Source of the DNA: an uncultured Roseateles sp.
Lineage (GTDB): Bacteria; Pseudomonadota; Gammaproteobacteria; Burkholderiales; Burkholderiaceae_C
Assembly: GCF_945956965.1 (NCBI RefSeq)
Contig: NZ_CAMFJS010000010.1
Span: forward strand, 1 to 64,000
Length of the DNA stretch: 64,000 nucleotides
Reading direction: 5' to 3'
The notes beneath the pieces were generated by a model that was not told where the DNA came from, did no database searches, and worked only from the letters and a program-made list of their open reading frames with translations. Made by a program: the position numbers and the translations under genes. The stretch's first letter is position 1. Every line of letters begins with the position of its first letter. This document shows positions 36,345-47,480 of the stretch, piece by piece.

Positions 36345-37205
36345 ATGCTGAAGCAACGCATCATCACAGCCCTCGTGCTGTTGGCCGTTTTGTTGCCTGC
36401 CGTGTTTGCGGCATCCAGCTGGCCTTTTGCTGTTCTGACCCTGATTCTGATCGCGGCGGCGGGTTGGGAATGGGCGCGCTTGAATGCGCGTGCCGGTGAA
36501 TCCCGGCTTTTGCCCCTGGCTTTCGGCGGCGCCGTTGCCGCCGCCTGTGCCGCCACCTTGGGTGGCTTGGGCCTGGAGCCACCACCGATCTGGTGCTGGT
36601 GGCTGGCGGGTACCATCTGGGTCTTGGGTGGCGCATTCGCCCTGCGTGGCGGGCCCACGGCCTGGCCCCATGCCTCCCATGCCTTGCGCCTGGTGCTGGG
36701 CGCCCTGGCGCTGTGGGCGGCCTGGATGGCCATGGTGCAAGCCAAGGCCATTGGCATCAATTTCCTCCTGTCTGTGTTCTGCTTGGTCTGGATGGCCGAT
36801 GTGGCCGCCTATTTCGGTGGCCGCAGCTTCGGCCGCCGCAAGCTGGCGCCCTCCATCAGCCCCGGCAAGAGCTGGGAAGGCGTCTGGTCCGGCATGATCG
36901 GCGTCTTGCTCCTGGCCTTTGTGTGGGTGCATGTCATCGAGGTGCAGTTCACGGTGGACTCACCCAGCCTCTACCAATTGCTGGCCCGCCAAGGCTGGCT
37001 GGTCAGCCTGCTGAGCTTGCTGGTGCTCAGTGCCATGAGCGTGGTGGGCGATTTGTTTGAATCCCTGATCAAACGTGCCGTGGGCGCCAAGGACAGCAGC
37101 CGCCTGCTGCCCGGCCACGGCGGCGTGCTTGATCGTGTGGATGCCTTGCTGCCGGTGTTTCCGCTGGCCATGGCACTGAGTAGTTTGAGCTTGATCATCA
37201 CATGA
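36345..37205 (+). CDS. cdsA: Phosphatidate cytidylyltransferase
   Basis: Integral membrane enzyme that makes CDP-diacylglycerol from phosphatidic acid and CTP, the branch point for all phospholipids. The 286-residue protein is mostly hydrophobic helices and ends with the CDS signature: [20 protein letters not shown] followed by [12 protein letters not shown]. The ATG at 36345 was chosen because the longer frame overlaps uppS and lacks a membrane segment. The stop overlaps dxr by 4 bp. Confidence 0.94.
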   Translation: MLKQRIITALVLLAVLLPAVFAASSWPFAVLTLILIAAAGWEWARLNARAGESRLLPLAFGGAVAAACAATLGGLGLEPPPIWCWWLAGTIWVLGGAFALRGGPTAWPHASHALRLVLGALALWAAWMAMVQAKAIGINFLLSVFCLVWMADVAAYFGGRSFGRRKLAPSISPGKSWEGVWSGMIGVLLLAFVWVHVIEVQFTVDSPSLYQLLARQGWLVSLLSLLVLSAMSVVGDLFESLIKRAVGAKDSSRLLPGHGGVLDRVDALLPVFPLAMALSSLSLIIT

Positions 37206-38401
37206 ACCCTAACTCGCGAATCCAGCGCATCTGCGTGCTGGGCTCTACCGGCTCCATCGGCGTCAACACCCTGGATGTGTTGGCACGTCACCCCGAGCGT
37301 TATGAGGTGTTTGCGCTGTCGGCCATGAGTCGGGTCGAAAACTTGCTGGCGCAATGCCTGCGCTGGCAGCCGCGCTTTGCCGTCATGCCCGAGCGTGCGC
37401 CCGCCGCCCGTCTGCGCGAATTGCTGCGCGAGCAGGGCAGTGCCACCGAGGTGCTGGACGGCGCCGACAGCTTGGCGCAGATCGCCGCGCACCCGGATGT
37501 GGACATGGTGATGGGTGCCATCGTCGGCGCCGCCGGCTTGGCCCCTTGCCTGGCGGCTGCGCGTGCGGGCAAGCGCCTGCTCTTGGCGAATAAAGAGGCC
37601 ATCGTCGTTGGTGGTGCCTTGTTCATGCAGGCGGTGGCGCAAGGTGGTGCCACCTTGCTGCCCATCGACAGCGAGCATTCAGCCATCTTCCAATGCCTGC
37701 CCGAGGATCGGTCCACCTGGGCGCAGCGCATCGATCACATCGTGCTCACCGCCTCCGGTGGCCCCTTCCGCCAGCGCGACCCGGCCACGCTGGCTGAGAT
37801 CACGCCCGAGCAAGCCTGCGCTCACCCGAACTGGGTGATGGGCCGCAAGATCTCGGTCGACTCCGCCACCATGATGAACAAGGCGCTCGAAGTGATCGAG
37901 GCGCGTTGGCTCTTCAACCTGGCGCCTGAGCAGATCCGCGTCATCATCCATCCGCAGAGCATCGTGCATTCGATGGTGGTGTGCCGCGATATGTCGGTGC
38001 TGGCCCAGATGGGCACGCCGGATATGCGGGTGCCGATCGCCTACGGCCTATCATTCCCCGAGCGCATTGAAGCTGGCGCCAGCCGCCTGGAACTCGACAA
38101 GCTCAGCGCGCTGACCTTCGAGGAGGCCGATGAAAAGCGCTTCCCCGGCCTGTTCCTGTCCTGGCGCGCGTTGCGCGGGGCCGAGGGCTCGACGGCGGTG
38201 CTGAATGCTGCCAATGAGGAAGCCGTTGAGGCCTTTTTGAACCGACGCCTGCGCTTTGACCAGATCCACCGCATCAATGTGCAATGCCTGGACGAGTTGC
38301 TACCCGAGGCGGGTGAGTCGACCAGCGTTGAAGGTTTGCTGGGCTTGGATGCGCGCACGCGCCGCCATGCGCAAACCTTGATTGCCGGGCTGGCTGCATG
38401 A
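37202..38401 (+). CDS. dxr: 1-deoxy-D-xylulose-5-phosphate reductoisomerase
   Basis: Second enzyme of the MEP pathway, converting DXP to MEP with NADPH; the target of fosmidomycin. The N-terminal NADPH motif is [39 protein letters not shown] and the metal/substrate loop [11 protein letters not shown] are present, with the Met-rich [17 protein letters not shown] helix. The length of 399 is normal. It overlaps both cdsA and rseP by 4 bp. ispG, later in the same pathway, is at 12.9 kb. Confidence 0.97.
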   Translation: MNPNSRIQRICVLGSTGSIGVNTLDVLARHPERYEVFALSAMSRVENLLAQCLRWQPRFAVMPERAPAARLRELLREQGSATEVLDGADSLAQIAAHPDVDMVMGAIVGAAGLAPCLAAARAGKRLLLANKEAIVVGGALFMQAVAQGGATLLPIDSEHSAIFQCLPEDRSTWAQRIDHIVLTASGGPFRQRDPATLAEITPEQACAHPNWVMGRKISVDSATMMNKALEVIEARWLFNLAPEQIRVIIHPQSIVHSMVVCRDMSVLAQMGTPDMRVPIAYGLSFPERIEAGASRLELDKLSALTFEEADEKRFPGLFLSWRALRGAEGSTAVLNAANEEAVEAFLNRRLRFDQIHRINVQCLDELLPEAGESTSVEGLLGLDARTRRHAQTLIAGLAA

Positions 38402-39765
38402 GTACCTTGCTGGCCTTTGTGCTCACGCTGGCGATTCTGATCGTTGTGCATGAGTACGGTCACTACCGTGTGGCCAAGGCCTGTGGGGTGAAGGTCTTGC
38501 GCTTCTCGGTGGGCTTTGGCCGCGTCATCTGGCGCCGCCAGGCCTCGCCCGACGCCACCGAGTTCACGCTGTGCGCCATCCCGCTTGGCGGCTATGTGCG
38601 CATGTTGGACGAACGCGAAGCGCCGGTCGATGCCGGTCTGCGCGCGCAAGCTTTCAATAACAAACCTTTGCGTCAGCGCGTGGCGATTGTGGCTGCCGGG
38701 CCGTTGGCCAATTTGCTGTTGGCGGTTGCCTTGTTTGGCGCGGCCAACTGGGTCGGCATGGATGTGCCCAAGGCTGTGCTGGGCACGCCGGTGGCGGGTT
38801 CGCTGGCCGAGCGGGCGGGTGTGCGGGCTGGGGACTGGGTGCAGTCGGTGTCCACCGACGGGCAGGACTGGCGCGACATCAGTTCCTTGCTGGATCTGCA
38901 TGAACAAGTGGCCACCGCCGTGGCTCATGGCCAGAAGCTGCATTTGAGTGTGAGCCAGGGCCAAGGCCATGGCCGGCGCGAGTTGCTGCTGGATACCGAA
39001 TCCCTGGCCGGCGCTGAAATGGACGCCGCCCTGGCCGCCAAGCTGGGCTTGGGCGGGCCTTTCAGCGAAGCAGTCTTGGGCCGCATCAGCCCCGGCGGCG
39101 CGGCCGCCCAAGCGGGCTTGCGCGAGGGCGACCGGGTCTTGGCTGTGGATGGCTTGCAGGTGGCGGACGCCGCCAGCCTGCGGGCGATGATTCGTGCCGC
39201 TTCGGCCGATGGTCAGCCGCATGTTCAGGCCTGGCGAATTGAGCGATCCGGCCAGTCCATCGAGCTCGAAGTGACGCCCAAGGTTGTGGCGGAAGGCGAG
39301 CGCAAGATCGGCCGCATCGAAGCCATGGTGGGCGCTGCGCCGCAAATGGTGCATTTGCGTTACGGCTTTTTTGACGGCCTGGCGCGCGGTGCGGCGCGCA
39401 CCTGGGAAGTGTCTTGGTCCACCCTGAAGGTGTTTGGCCGCATGCTGATCGGGCAGGCCTCGCTGAAGAATCTCAGCGGCCCGCTGACCATTGCTGAATA
39501 CGCCGGCCAGTCGGCCAAACTGGGCTTGACCCAGTACCTCGGCTTCCTCGCGCTGGTGAGCGTGAGCCTCGGCGTCTTGAACCTCTTGCCGCTGCCCATG
39601 CTCGATGGTGGGCACCTGATGTATTATCTTTTCGAGGGTTTGAGCGGCCGCCCCGTCTCGGAGTGGTGGCAAACGCAACTGCAGCGCGCAGGTGCGTTGA
39701 TCCTGATGCTGATGATGGCTTTAGCCCTTTCCAACGACGTGGCCCGGTTTGCGGGCCTGCATTGA
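38398..39765 (+). CDS. rseP: RIP zinc metalloprotease RseP
   Basis: Site-2 intramembrane protease that cleaves anti-sigma factors such as RseA to release sigma-E, and clears signal peptide remnants. The first membrane helix carries the zinc motif HEYGH (His18-His22). Two PDZ domains follow in the periplasmic loop ([42 protein letters not shown]). The C-terminal [20 protein letters not shown] supplies the third ligand, Asp403. Four membrane segments are expected. It is next to bamA and skp, which are themselves sigma-E clients in other proteobacteria. Confidence 0.95.
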   Translation: MSTLLAFVLTLAILIVVHEYGHYRVAKACGVKVLRFSVGFGRVIWRRQASPDATEFTLCAIPLGGYVRMLDEREAPVDAGLRAQAFNNKPLRQRVAIVAAGPLANLLLAVALFGAANWVGMDVPKAVLGTPVAGSLAERAGVRAGDWVQSVSTDGQDWRDISSLLDLHEQVATAVAHGQKLHLSVSQGQGHGRRELLLDTESLAGAEMDAALAAKLGLGGPFSEAVLGRISPGGAAAQAGLREGDRVLAVDGLQVADAASLRAMIRAASADGQPHVQAWRIERSGQSIELEVTPKVVAEGERKIGRIEAMVGAAPQMVHLRYGFFDGLARGAARTWEVSWSTLKVFGRMLIGQASLKNLSGPLTIAEYAGQSAKLGLTQYLGFLALVSVSLGVLNLLPLPMLDGGHLMYYLFEGLSGRPVSEWWQTQLQRAGALILMLMMALALSNDVARFAGLH

Positions 39766-39773
39766 TCCTAAGC

Positions 39774-42089
39774 ATGTCCTCATTTCTAAGAAGAATAGGT
39801 GCGCCCAAGCGCGCCTCGATCCTGACTTTGGCCTTGGTGGCCACACTGCAGTCAGGCGCCGCCTGGGCGGTGGATCCCTTCGTCATCAAGGACATCCGGG
39901 TGGAGGGCCTGAACCGGACCGACCCTGGTACCGTGTTCGCGTCGCTGCCCTTTCGTATTGGCGATACGTATAACGACGACAAGGGCGCGGCTGCCTTGCG
40001 CGCTTTGTTTGCCACTGGCTTGTTCAAAGATGTGCGCATCAATATCGACGGCAGCTCCGCTGTGGTCATCATTGAAGAGCGCCCCATCATTGCCAACGTC
40101 AGCTTTGTCGGCCTGAAAGAGTTCGACACCGAAGCGCTGACCAAGTCGCTCAAGGACGTGGGCATTGGCGAGGGCAAGCCCTTCGACAAAGCCTTGGCCG
40201 ACCGTGCCGAGCAAGAGTTGAAGCGCCAGTACCTGACGCGCAGCTTGTATGGCGCCGAGGTCACGACCACGATCACCCCGCTGGAGCGCAACCGCGTCAA
40301 CGTCAGCTTCGCTGTGACCGAAGGCGAGCCCGCCAAGATCGGTGAGGTGCGCATCCTCGGCTCCAAGGTGTTCTCCGAGAGCACGCTGCTGGGCCTCATG
40401 GAGCAGACCACCTCGGGCTGGCTGACTTGGTACACCAAGACCGACCGCTACTCGCGCTCCAAGCTCAATGCCGACCTGGAAACGCTGCGCTCCTACTACC
40501 TGAATCGCGGCTATCTGGAGTTCGCCGTTACCTCCACCCAGGTGACGATTTCGCCGGACAAGCAAAGCATCAGCGTGGCCATCACGGTCAGCGAGGGGCA
40601 GCCCTACACCGTCACGGCCGTCAAGCTCGAAGGCGAGTTCCTGGGCCGCGAAGAAGACTTCAAGCGCCTGATTCAGCTCAAGCCCGGCCAAGCCTATCAA
40701 GGCGAAGCTGTGGCTCAGACCACGCGCTTGTTCAGCGACTACTACGGCACCTTTGGCTACGCTTTTGCGCGGGTCGACAGCCGGCCCGAGATCGACAAGG
40801 CCACCGGCCAGGTCGTGGTGACCTTCACCGGCGACCCGGCGCGCCGCGTCTATGTGCGCAAGGTCATCATCGGCGGCAACACCCGCACACGGGACGAAGT
40901 GATCCGCCGCGAATTCCGCCAGTTCGAATCGGCTTGGTACGACGGCCAGCGCATCAAGGCCTCGAAAGACCGGGTCGAGCGCCTGGGCTACTTCAAGCAA
41001 GGTGAAGTGACCATCGACACCCAGGAAGTGCCCGGCACCCAGGATCAGGTGGACGTGCTGCTGACGGTGGTGGAGCGCCCCACCGGCAACATCATGGTGG
41101 GCGCGGGTTACTCCAGCCAGCAAAAGCTGTCGTTGACCGGCTCCATCCAGCAGGACAATATTTTCGGTTCCGGCCATTCATTGGGCATCCAGGTCAATAC
41201 CGCCTCGACCGGCCGCGCGCTGGTGATCAGCGAGACCGATCCCTACTTCACGGTGGACGGTATTTCGCGCTCCTTCGACGTGTTCTACCGTACCCAGAAG
41301 CCCATCAACACCCTGGGTGAGCAGTACGAGTTGATCACCCACGGCGGCTCGATCCGCTTCGGTGTGCCGTTCTCGGAAATTGACACCGTGTTCTTCGGCT
41401 TCGGCTATGCCCGCACCCGCATGAGCACGACGGCTGGCCTGCCCAATAGCTATCTGCTTTACGGTCGCCAGTTCGGCAAGGACAGCTCCGAGTGGCCCTT
41501 CACCATCGGCTGGGCGCGTGATAACCGTGACAGCATCATCTCGCCCACGGTCGGTCGCTTCGCGCGGGTCAATCTGGAGCTGAGCACCTTTGGCGATGCG
41601 CAATACGGCCGCGCCAATGTGCAGTACCAGGAATACATCCCGATCACCAACAAGATCACCCTGGGCCTCAACAGCGAAATCGGCTGGGGCCAGGGCTTGG
41701 CTGGCAAGCCATACCCCATCTTCAAGAACTTCTACGCCGGTGGCCTGGGTTCGGTGCGGGTGTTCGAGGCAGGCTCTTTGGGCCCGGTTGACGTGACCGG
41801 CTCATATTCCGGCGGCAATCGCCGCATGAACGTCAATGCCGAGTTGTACCTGCCGGTGCCCGGTGGCGGCAATGACAAGACCTTCCGATTCTTTGGCTTC
41901 GTGGACGCCGGCAATGTCTGGGGTCCGCAAGAAAAGGTGACCTTCGACTCATTCCGCTCCTCTGCAGGTGTGGGCTTGAGCTGGATTTCGCCAATGGGCC
42001 CCCTGCGTTTGAGCTATGGCTCGCCGATGCGCAAGAAGCCCACAGATAGAATCGAGAAATTCCAATTCCAGATCGGGAATGCATTCTGA
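39774..42089 (+). CDS. bamA: Outer membrane protein assembly factor BamA
   Basis: Omp85-family barrel that is the catalytic core of the BAM complex. A signal peptide (about residues 1-32, cleaved after GAAWA) precedes five POTRA domains (the first begins FVIKDIRVEGLNRTDPGTVF). The 16-strand C-terminal barrel includes the conserved VRVFEAG/LRLSYG-type strands and ends in phenylalanine (FQFQIGNAF). The ATG at 39774 follows rseP by 8 bp; longer frames overlap rseP. The precursor is 771 residues. The stop overlaps the skp start. Confidence 0.96.
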   Translation: MSSFLRRIGAPKRASILTLALVATLQSGAAWAVDPFVIKDIRVEGLNRTDPGTVFASLPFRIGDTYNDDKGAAALRALFATGLFKDVRINIDGSSAVVIIEERPIIANVSFVGLKEFDTEALTKSLKDVGIGEGKPFDKALADRAEQELKRQYLTRSLYGAEVTTTITPLERNRVNVSFAVTEGEPAKIGEVRILGSKVFSESTLLGLMEQTTSGWLTWYTKTDRYSRSKLNADLETLRSYYLNRGYLEFAVTSTQVTISPDKQSISVAITVSEGQPYTVTAVKLEGEFLGREEDFKRLIQLKPGQAYQGEAVAQTTRLFSDYYGTFGYAFARVDSRPEIDKATGQVVVTFTGDPARRVYVRKVIIGGNTRTRDEVIRREFRQFESAWYDGQRIKASKDRVERLGYFKQGEVTIDTQEVPGTQDQVDVLLTVVERPTGNIMVGAGYSSQQKLSLTGSIQQDNIFGSGHSLGIQVNTASTGRALVISETDPYFTVDGISRSFDVFYRTQKPINTLGEQYELITHGGSIRFGVPFSEIDTVFFGFGYARTRMSTTAGLPNSYLLYGRQFGKDSSEWPFTIGWARDNRDSIISPTVGRFARVNLELSTFGDAQYGRANVQYQEYIPITNKITLGLNSEIGWGQGLAGKPYPIFKNFYAGGLGSVRVFEAGSLGPVDVTGSYSGGNRRMNVNAELYLPVPGGGNDKTFRFFGFVDAGNVWGPQEKVTFDSFRSSAGVGLSWISPMGPLRLSYGSPMRKKPTDRIEKFQFQIGNAF

Positions 42090-42610
42090 TGAAAAGCTTG
42101 TCTTTGAAAGCGGTGGCACTGTCCGCCATGTTGTCGGTGTCGGCCTTGTCCGGTGTGTCTGCTGCACAGGCCCAGGAACTCAAGATCGGCTATGTGAACA
42201 GCGACCGCGTGATGCGGGAAGCCAATATCGGCAAGGCTGCGGCTAGCAAGCTGGAAGCCGAGTTCGGCAAGCGCGAGAAGGATCTGAAGGAAACCGAGCA
42301 GAAGCTGCGCGGCGCCGCCGAGAAGCTCGAAAAAGACGCCCCGACCCTGAGCGAAGCTGAGCGCACCCGCCGCCAGCGCGATCTGGTGGAAACCGACCGC
42401 GAACTGCAGCGCAAGCGCCGCGAGTGGCAGGAAGACCTGACCCAGCGCAAGAACGAAGAAATGTCGGTGATGGTTGATCGTGCCAACAAGGTGATCAAGC
42501 AGATCTTCGACGCTGAGAAGTACGACCTGATCGTGCAAGACGCCATCATGTTCAGCCCGCGTGTGGACATCACCAAGAAGGTGATCGACGCGCTCAACGC
42601 GCAGAAGTGA
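42089..42610 (+). CDS. skp: OmpH/Skp family periplasmic chaperone
   Basis: Trimeric periplasmic chaperone that keeps unfolded outer-membrane proteins soluble on the way to BAM. The 173-residue precursor has a signal peptide (cleavage near SAAQAQE) followed by a short beta segment ([15 protein letters not shown]) and a long charged coiled coil typical of the OmpH tentacles. It is coupled to bamA by an ATGA overlap and to lpxD by a similar overlap. Confidence 0.92.
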   Translation: MKSLSLKAVALSAMLSVSALSGVSAAQAQELKIGYVNSDRVMREANIGKAAASKLEAEFGKREKDLKETEQKLRGAAEKLEKDAPTLSEAERTRRQRDLVETDRELQRKRREWQEDLTQRKNEEMSVMVDRANKVIKQIFDAEKYDLIVQDAIMFSPRVDITKKVIDALNAQK

Positions 42611-43689
42611 TTTCGCCGGTGGCCACCACGGTTCACCTGGCTGATCTGATCGCCGCCTTGGGCGGCGATCTTCTTGGTGAGGCGCAAACGCCCATCGCGC
42701 GCATCGCGCCGCTGGACGAAGCCGATGGCCAGTCCATCAGCTTTCTGGCCAACCCCAAGTACCAAGCGCAACTGGCGCAAACGCAAGCGGCTTGTGTGAT
42801 CGTGGCGCCGGCTTTTGCTGAGGCGGCAGCGGCCCGAGGTGCTGGCGCAGGCCTTGCTATTTCGGCGGCCATCGTCACGCCCGACCCTTACCTCTACTTC
42901 GCGCGCTTGACTCAGTGGTGGGCGGAGCGCACGCGCCCACAAGCGCCTGCGCGGGTGCATCCCAGTGCGGTGATTGACCCCACGGCCCGTTTGGGCGCAG
43001 GTGTCGACATCGGCCCGCTGGCGGTGATTGAAGCGGATGTCGAGATTGGTGAGGGTGCCCGCATCGGCGCTCATTGCGTGATCGGACAGGGCGCTCGCAT
43101 CGGTGCCGGCACGCGCTTGAGTGCGCATGTCACCGTGGGCTTCGGCTGCCAGATTGGCGCGCGTGGCATCGTGCACAGCGGCGTTGTGATTGGCGCCGAC
43201 GGCTTTGGTTTTGCGCCCAATTTCAAAGCCGGCGAGGCTTCAGGCTGGGTCAAGATCGAGCAACTCGGCAATGTGCGCATTGGTGACGATGTGGAGATCG
43301 GCGCCAACACCTGCATCGACCGTGGCGCCTTGGCCGACACCGTGCTGGAAGACGGCGTCAAGCTGGACAACCAGATTCAGATCGCCCATAACGTGCACAT
43401 CGGGCGGCATACGGCGATTGCCGGCTGCACCGCGATTGCGGGCAGCACCAAGATTGGCGCTTTTTGCACCATTGCCGGCGCGGCCAATATCGTGGGCCAC
43501 CTGACTTTGGCCGACCATGTGCATGTGTCGGCCGCCACCCTGATCAGCCGCAGCATCAGCAAGCCCGGGCTCTACAGCGGCGCCTATCCCTTCGAGGAAA
43601 ACGCCAGCTGGGAGAAGAACGCGGCCACCCTGAGACAATTGCATGCCTTGCGCACCCGTTTGCGCGAGCTAGAGAAAAAGAACACATGA
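42607..43689 (+). CDS. lpxD: UDP-3-O-acylglucosamine N-acyltransferase LpxD
   Basis: Third enzyme of lipid A synthesis, adding an acyl chain from ACP to the amino group of UDP-3-O-acyl-GlcN. The N-terminal uridine-binding domain is followed by a left-handed beta-helix of hexapeptide repeats ([20 protein letters not shown]). The conserved [20 protein letters not shown] region carries the catalytic His. The GTG start at 42607 overlaps the skp stop. Length is 360. It is followed by fabZ, lpxA and lpxB, the standard lipid A cluster. Confidence 0.95.
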   Translation: MISPVATTVHLADLIAALGGDLLGEAQTPIARIAPLDEADGQSISFLANPKYQAQLAQTQAACVIVAPAFAEAAAARGAGAGLAISAAIVTPDPYLYFARLTQWWAERTRPQAPARVHPSAVIDPTARLGAGVDIGPLAVIEADVEIGEGARIGAHCVIGQGARIGAGTRLSAHVTVGFGCQIGARGIVHSGVVIGADGFGFAPNFKAGEASGWVKIEQLGNVRIGDDVEIGANTCIDRGALADTVLEDGVKLDNQIQIAHNVHIGRHTAIAGCTAIAGSTKIGAFCTIAGAANIVGHLTLADHVHVSAATLISRSISKPGLYSGAYPFEENASWEKNAATLRQLHALRTRLRELEKKNT

Positions 43690-44135
43690 CCATGGACATT
43701 CACAGCATCCTCAAGAAACTCCCCCACCGCTACCCGCTTTTGCTGGTGGATCGTGTGCTGGAGGTTGAAGCCGGCAAGCGCATTCTGGCGATCAAGAACG
43801 TCAGCATCAACGAGCCTTATTTCGTTGGCCATTTCCCGCATCGCCCGGTCATGCCGGGTGTGCTGATTCTCGAATCCATGGCGCAAGTGGCTACCTTGCT
43901 GGCGCTGGAAAGCTCGGACATCAAGCTGGACGACAGCACGGTCGTGTACTTTGCGGGCATCGATAACGCCCGCTTCAAGCGGCCTGTGGAGCCCGGCGAC
44001 CAACTGCGCCTGGAAGTGACGCTGGACCGCGCCAAAGCCGGCATCTTCAAGTTCACTGGCAAAGCTTTTGTGGGCGAGGCCCTGGCGGCTGAAGCACAGC
44101 TGATTTGCACCATGCGCAAGATCGACGCCATCTGA
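43686..44135 (+). CDS. fabZ: 3-hydroxyacyl-ACP dehydratase FabZ
   Basis: Hot-dog-fold dehydratase of fatty acid elongation that competes with LpxA/LpxD for 3-hydroxyacyl-ACP. The active site His49 and Glu63 lie in [20 protein letters not shown]. The start at 43686 overlaps the lpxD stop (ATGA); a second Met two codons later is an alternative. The length of 149 is normal. Its place within the lpx genes suggests balanced control of fatty acid and lipid A synthesis. Confidence 0.96.
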   Translation: MTMDIHSILKKLPHRYPLLLVDRVLEVEAGKRILAIKNVSINEPYFVGHFPHRPVMPGVLILESMAQVATLLALESSDIKLDDSTVVYFAGIDNARFKRPVEPGDQLRLEVTLDRAKAGIFKFTGKAFVGEALAAEAQLICTMRKIDAI

Positions 44136-44149
44136 CAGGCGGAGGGCCC

Positions 44150-44932
44150 ATGAGCTTGATTCACCCGACCGCCATCATTGACCCCGCCGCGCAGCTGGAC
44201 AGCTCGGTCGCGGTAGGTGCTTACACGCTGATCGGCCCGCATGTGCGCATTGGCGCGGGCACGGTGGTGGGCCCGCATTGCGTCATCGAAGGCCGCACTT
44301 CTATTGGCGCGGGCAACAAGATCTTCCAGTTCAATTCCATCGGCGCCGTGCCGCAGGACATGAAGTACGCGGGTGAGCCGACCGAGCTGGTGATCGGCGA
44401 TCGCAACACCTTCCGGGAGTTCTGCACCGTCAATCTGGGGACGGCGCAAGATGAGGGCGTGACCCGCCTGGGCAGCGACAACCTCTTGATGGCTTACGTC
44501 CACATCGCCCACGATGTGCGGCTGGGCAATCACATCGTGCTGGCCAATAACGCCACGCTGGCGGGCCATGTGCATGTGGGCGACTGGGCCACCATCGGCG
44601 GCCTGTCGGGCGTGCATCAGTTCGTCAAGATCGGCGCGCATGCCATGGTCGGATTCCAAGGCCATGTGTCGCAAGATGTGCCGCCTTTCATGACGGTGGA
44701 CGGCAACCCCCTGGCGGCGCGTGCCGTCAATGCGGTTGGGTTGAAGCGACGCGGCTTTTCGGCCGAGCGCATCGCGGTGATCAAGCAGATTCACAAGCGC
44801 CTTTACCGTTCCTCGCTGACGCTGGAGCAGTCGCAGCAAGCCATTGCCGAGCTGCGGGGGCAGGGCGCTGACGAGGATGTGGACTTGATGCTCAACTTCC
44901 TCGCCGCCGCCACCCGCGGCATCGTGCGCTAA
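44150..44932 (+). CDS. lpxA: UDP-N-acetylglucosamine acyltransferase LpxA
   Basis: First enzyme of lipid A synthesis. The beta-helix of hexapeptide repeats starts at [13 protein letters not shown]. The segment AYVHIAHDV contains His118 and His121; one of them corresponds to the catalytic His. The [11 protein letters not shown] and [13 protein letters not shown] blocks and the helical C-terminus ([11 protein letters not shown]) are typical. A strong GGAGG site lies 5 bp before the ATG. Length is 260. Confidence 0.96.
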   Translation: MSLIHPTAIIDPAAQLDSSVAVGAYTLIGPHVRIGAGTVVGPHCVIEGRTSIGAGNKIFQFNSIGAVPQDMKYAGEPTELVIGDRNTFREFCTVNLGTAQDEGVTRLGSDNLLMAYVHIAHDVRLGNHIVLANNATLAGHVHVGDWATIGGLSGVHQFVKIGAHAMVGFQGHVSQDVPPFMTVDGNPLAARAVNAVGLKRRGFSAERIAVIKQIHKRLYRSSLTLEQSQQAIAELRGQGADEDVDLMLNFLAAATRGIVR

Positions 44933-44939
44933 CGCAGTC

Positions 44940-46106
44940 ATGACAGAACTTTCGCCTCGGGCCCTGTCCATTGGCATGGTGGCCGGCGAGGCCTCCGGCG
45001 ATTTGCTGGCCGGCATGATGCTGGCCGGCTTGCGCACGCGCTGGCCCGTGCTGCGCTCGCAAGGCATCGGTGGCCCGCGCATGGCCGAGCAAGGTTTCGA
45101 AGCCTGGTGGCCGCACAGCAAGCTGAGCATTTTTGGCTATGTGGATGCGCTGCTGAATCTGCGTGAACTGCTCTCGATTCGCCGTCAGCTGGGCAATCGC
45201 TTCTTGGCTGGCCCCGAGCGGCCGGCCGCCTTCATCGGCATCGACGCGCCCGATTTCAATTTCGGCCTGGAGCAGCGCCTGCGCGAAGGCGGCATCAAGA
45301 CGATTCATTTCGTCTGCCCCTCGATCTGGGCTTGGCGCGCCGAGCGGGTCGAGAAGATCAAGCGCTCGGCCGACCATGTGCTGTGTCTGTTTCCTTTCGA
45401 GCCGGAGTTGCTGCACAAGCATGGCATCGCCGCCACCTATGTGGGCCACCCCTTGGCCGATGCGATCCCGCTGGAGCCGCCCAAGGCGCAGAGCCGCGCC
45501 GCGCTGGGCTTGAGCGAGACGGATACCGTGGTGGCGCTTTTGCCGGGCAGCCGGCGCAGCGAGATCCGCTACATCGCCGAGCCCTTTTTGCATGCCGCCC
45601 TGTTGATGCAGCAAGCCCGGCCCGAGCTGCGCTTTGTGATGCCGGTGGCACCGGGCTTGCGCCCGCTGATTGAGCCTCTGGTGGCGCGCCTGGCACCTCA
45701 GCTCAATTTGCAATTGCTTGATGGCCGCTCGCACGAAGCCCTGGCGGCTTGTGACGTGACGCTGGTGGCCAGCGGCACCGCCACGTTGGAAGCAGCCCTG
45801 TTCAAGCGCCCGATGGTGATTGCCTACCGCATGCATTGGCTCAACTGGTGGCGCATGCAGGGCAAGAACTACCAGCCCTGGGTGGGCCTGCCGAATGTGC
45901 TGGCGCGCGAGTTTCTGGTGCCCGAGCTGATTCAAGACGCGTGCGCACCCGCCGCGCTGGCGCGCGAGGGCCTGGCCTGGCTCGCTGAACCTGAGCGTTA
46001 TGCCCGGGCGCAGGCGCGCTTTGCCGAACAACATGAACTGCTGCGTTGCAATACCGCGCAAAAGGCCAGTGATGCCATCGCCCAAGTCATTGATGGCCGC
46101 GCCTGA
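44940..46106 (+). CDS. lpxB: Lipid-A-disaccharide synthase LpxB
   Basis: GT-B-fold glycosyltransferase that joins UDP-diacyl-GlcN and lipid X into the lipid A disaccharide at the inner membrane. The N-terminal [29 protein letters not shown] ([15 protein letters not shown]), [16 protein letters not shown] and [12 protein letters not shown] motifs are diagnostic. The length of 388 is normal. It starts 7 bp after lpxA and overlaps the rnhB start by 14 bp. Confidence 0.96.
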   Translation: MTELSPRALSIGMVAGEASGDLLAGMMLAGLRTRWPVLRSQGIGGPRMAEQGFEAWWPHSKLSIFGYVDALLNLRELLSIRRQLGNRFLAGPERPAAFIGIDAPDFNFGLEQRLREGGIKTIHFVCPSIWAWRAERVEKIKRSADHVLCLFPFEPELLHKHGIAATYVGHPLADAIPLEPPKAQSRAALGLSETDTVVALLPGSRRSEIRYIAEPFLHAALLMQQARPELRFVMPVAPGLRPLIEPLVARLAPQLNLQLLDGRSHEALAACDVTLVASGTATLEAALFKRPMVIAYRMHWLNWWRMQGKNYQPWVGLPNVLAREFLVPELIQDACAPAALAREGLAWLAEPERYARAQARFAEQHELLRCNTAQKASDAIAQVIDGRA

Positions 46107-46704
46107 GCAGCTCGGCCTGGTCTGGGCCGGCGCGGGCTTGTTGGCTGGCGTGGATGAAGCTGGTCGTGGGCCCCTGGCTGGGCCGGTGGTGGCTGCCGCG
46201 GTGATTCTGGATGATGCTGTGCCCATCACGGGCCTGCGGGACTCCAAGATCCTAAGCGAGAAAAAGCGCGAACTGTTGTTCGATGAAATCCGCGCCAAAG
46301 CCCTGTGCTGCTGCATCGCCGAGGCCTCGGTCGAGGAAATTGACCGCCTGAATATTTTGCAAGCCACCCTGCTGGCGATGCGCCGCGCGGTGGAGGGCTT
46401 GCGTTTGAAACCCAGCTTTGTGCAGGTCGACGGCAACCGCCTGCCGGTGCTGAAGATTCCGGCCGAAGCCATCGTCAAGGGCGACGCCAAGGTGCAAGCC
46501 ATCTCGGCCGCATCCATCCTGGCCAAGGTTCATCGCGACCGCCAGTGCATCGCGATGCACGAAGCCCATCCGGCCTACGGCTTTGCCACCCACAAGGGCT
46601 ACCCCACGGCCGAGCATCTGGCGGCCTTGCGCGCGCATGGTGTCACCGCCTGGCACCGCCGCTCCTTTGGGCCGGTGCGCGCAGTTTTAGAGTCAAGCAA
46701 GTAA
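46093..46704 (+). CDS. rnhB: Ribonuclease HII
   Basis: Cleaves RNA in RNA/DNA hybrids and starts removal of single ribonucleotides from DNA. The active-site start [20 protein letters not shown] carries Asp21 and Glu22. The [13 protein letters not shown] block and the later [21 protein letters not shown] segment are typical. The ATG at 46093 gives 203 residues. It overlaps lpxB by 14 bp and directly abuts the SpoU methyltransferase gene; the lpxB-rnhB order is widely conserved. Confidence 0.95.
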   Translation: MAAPEQLGLVWAGAGLLAGVDEAGRGPLAGPVVAAAVILDDAVPITGLRDSKILSEKKRELLFDEIRAKALCCCIAEASVEEIDRLNILQATLLAMRRAVEGLRLKPSFVQVDGNRLPVLKIPAEAIVKGDAKVQAISAASILAKVHRDRQCIAMHEAHPAYGFATHKGYPTAEHLAALRAHGVTAWHRRSFGPVRAVLESSK

Positions 46705-47478
46705 ATGAGCCAGCTGCATCACATCACCTCGCGGGACAACCCCGCCCTGCAACGCCTGCGCAAGCTCAGCCAAGACGGTGGTGCTTACCGCAAGCTGGGT
46801 TCTGTTTGGCTGGAGGGCGACCACTTGGTGCGCGCCTGCCTGCAGCGCGGCCATGCGGTGACGCTGGCCGTCATCACCGAAACGGCCGCGCAAGACCCGG
46901 CGCTGCGCGCGCTGGCCGATGCCGCACCCAAGATCTTGGTGGTGCCGGCGGCGCTGTTCAAAAGCATCAGCGGTTTGGAGTCACCGGCGCAAATCGGCTT
47001 TGAAGTCCCGCACGACGATGGCCAAAGCTTCAGTCCCGACCTTGATTCCATCGTGCTGGACCGCCTGCAGGACGCCGGCAATGTGGGCACCATTTTGCGC
47101 AACGCCGCCGCATTTGGCTTCAAGCAGGTGCTGGCCTTGAAGGGCACCGCGGCACTGTGGTCGCCCAAGGTCTTGCGGGCGGGCATGGGCGCACATTTCG
47201 GCCTGCGCTTGATCGAGGGCCTGAGCCCGGCCGATCTGGACCGTTTGCAAGTGCCCCTGATCGCCACCAGCTCCTATGCCGAGTCGCAGATCCACAAAAT
47301 CGCCTTGCCCCAGCCCTGCGCTTGGGTGATGGGCCACGAAGGGCAGGGCGTGCAGCCCGAGCTGATGCAGCGCTGCGCCCTGACCGTGGGCATCCCGCAG
47401 CCGGGTGGCGAGGAATCGCTCAATGTGGGCAGCGCCGCGGCCATCTGCCTGTACGAGAGCGCCCGCCAGCGCTTGTGA
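46705..47478 (+). CDS. TrmH/SpoU family RNA 2'-O-methyltransferase
   Basis: SPOUT-class methyltransferase that would use SAM to methylate a ribose 2'-OH in rRNA or tRNA. An N-terminal substrate-binding domain (LEGDHLVRACLQRGH) is followed by the knotted catalytic domain with LDRLQDAGNVGTILRNAAAFG (motif 1), VMGHEGQGV (motif 2) and LNVGSAAAICLYE (motif 3). Length is 257. The exact target (RlmB-like G2251 or another site) is not clear from sequence. It follows rnhB without a gap and converges on the EamA gene with only 2 bp between the stops. Confidence 0.88.
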   Translation: MSQLHHITSRDNPALQRLRKLSQDGGAYRKLGSVWLEGDHLVRACLQRGHAVTLAVITETAAQDPALRALADAAPKILVVPAALFKSISGLESPAQIGFEVPHDDGQSFSPDLDSIVLDRLQDAGNVGTILRNAAAFGFKQVLALKGTAALWSPKVLRAGMGAHFGLRLIEGLSPADLDRLQVPLIATSSYAESQIHKIALPQPCAWVMGHEGQGVQPELMQRCALTVGIPQPGGEESLNVGSAAAICLYESARQRL

Positions 47479-47480
47479 CT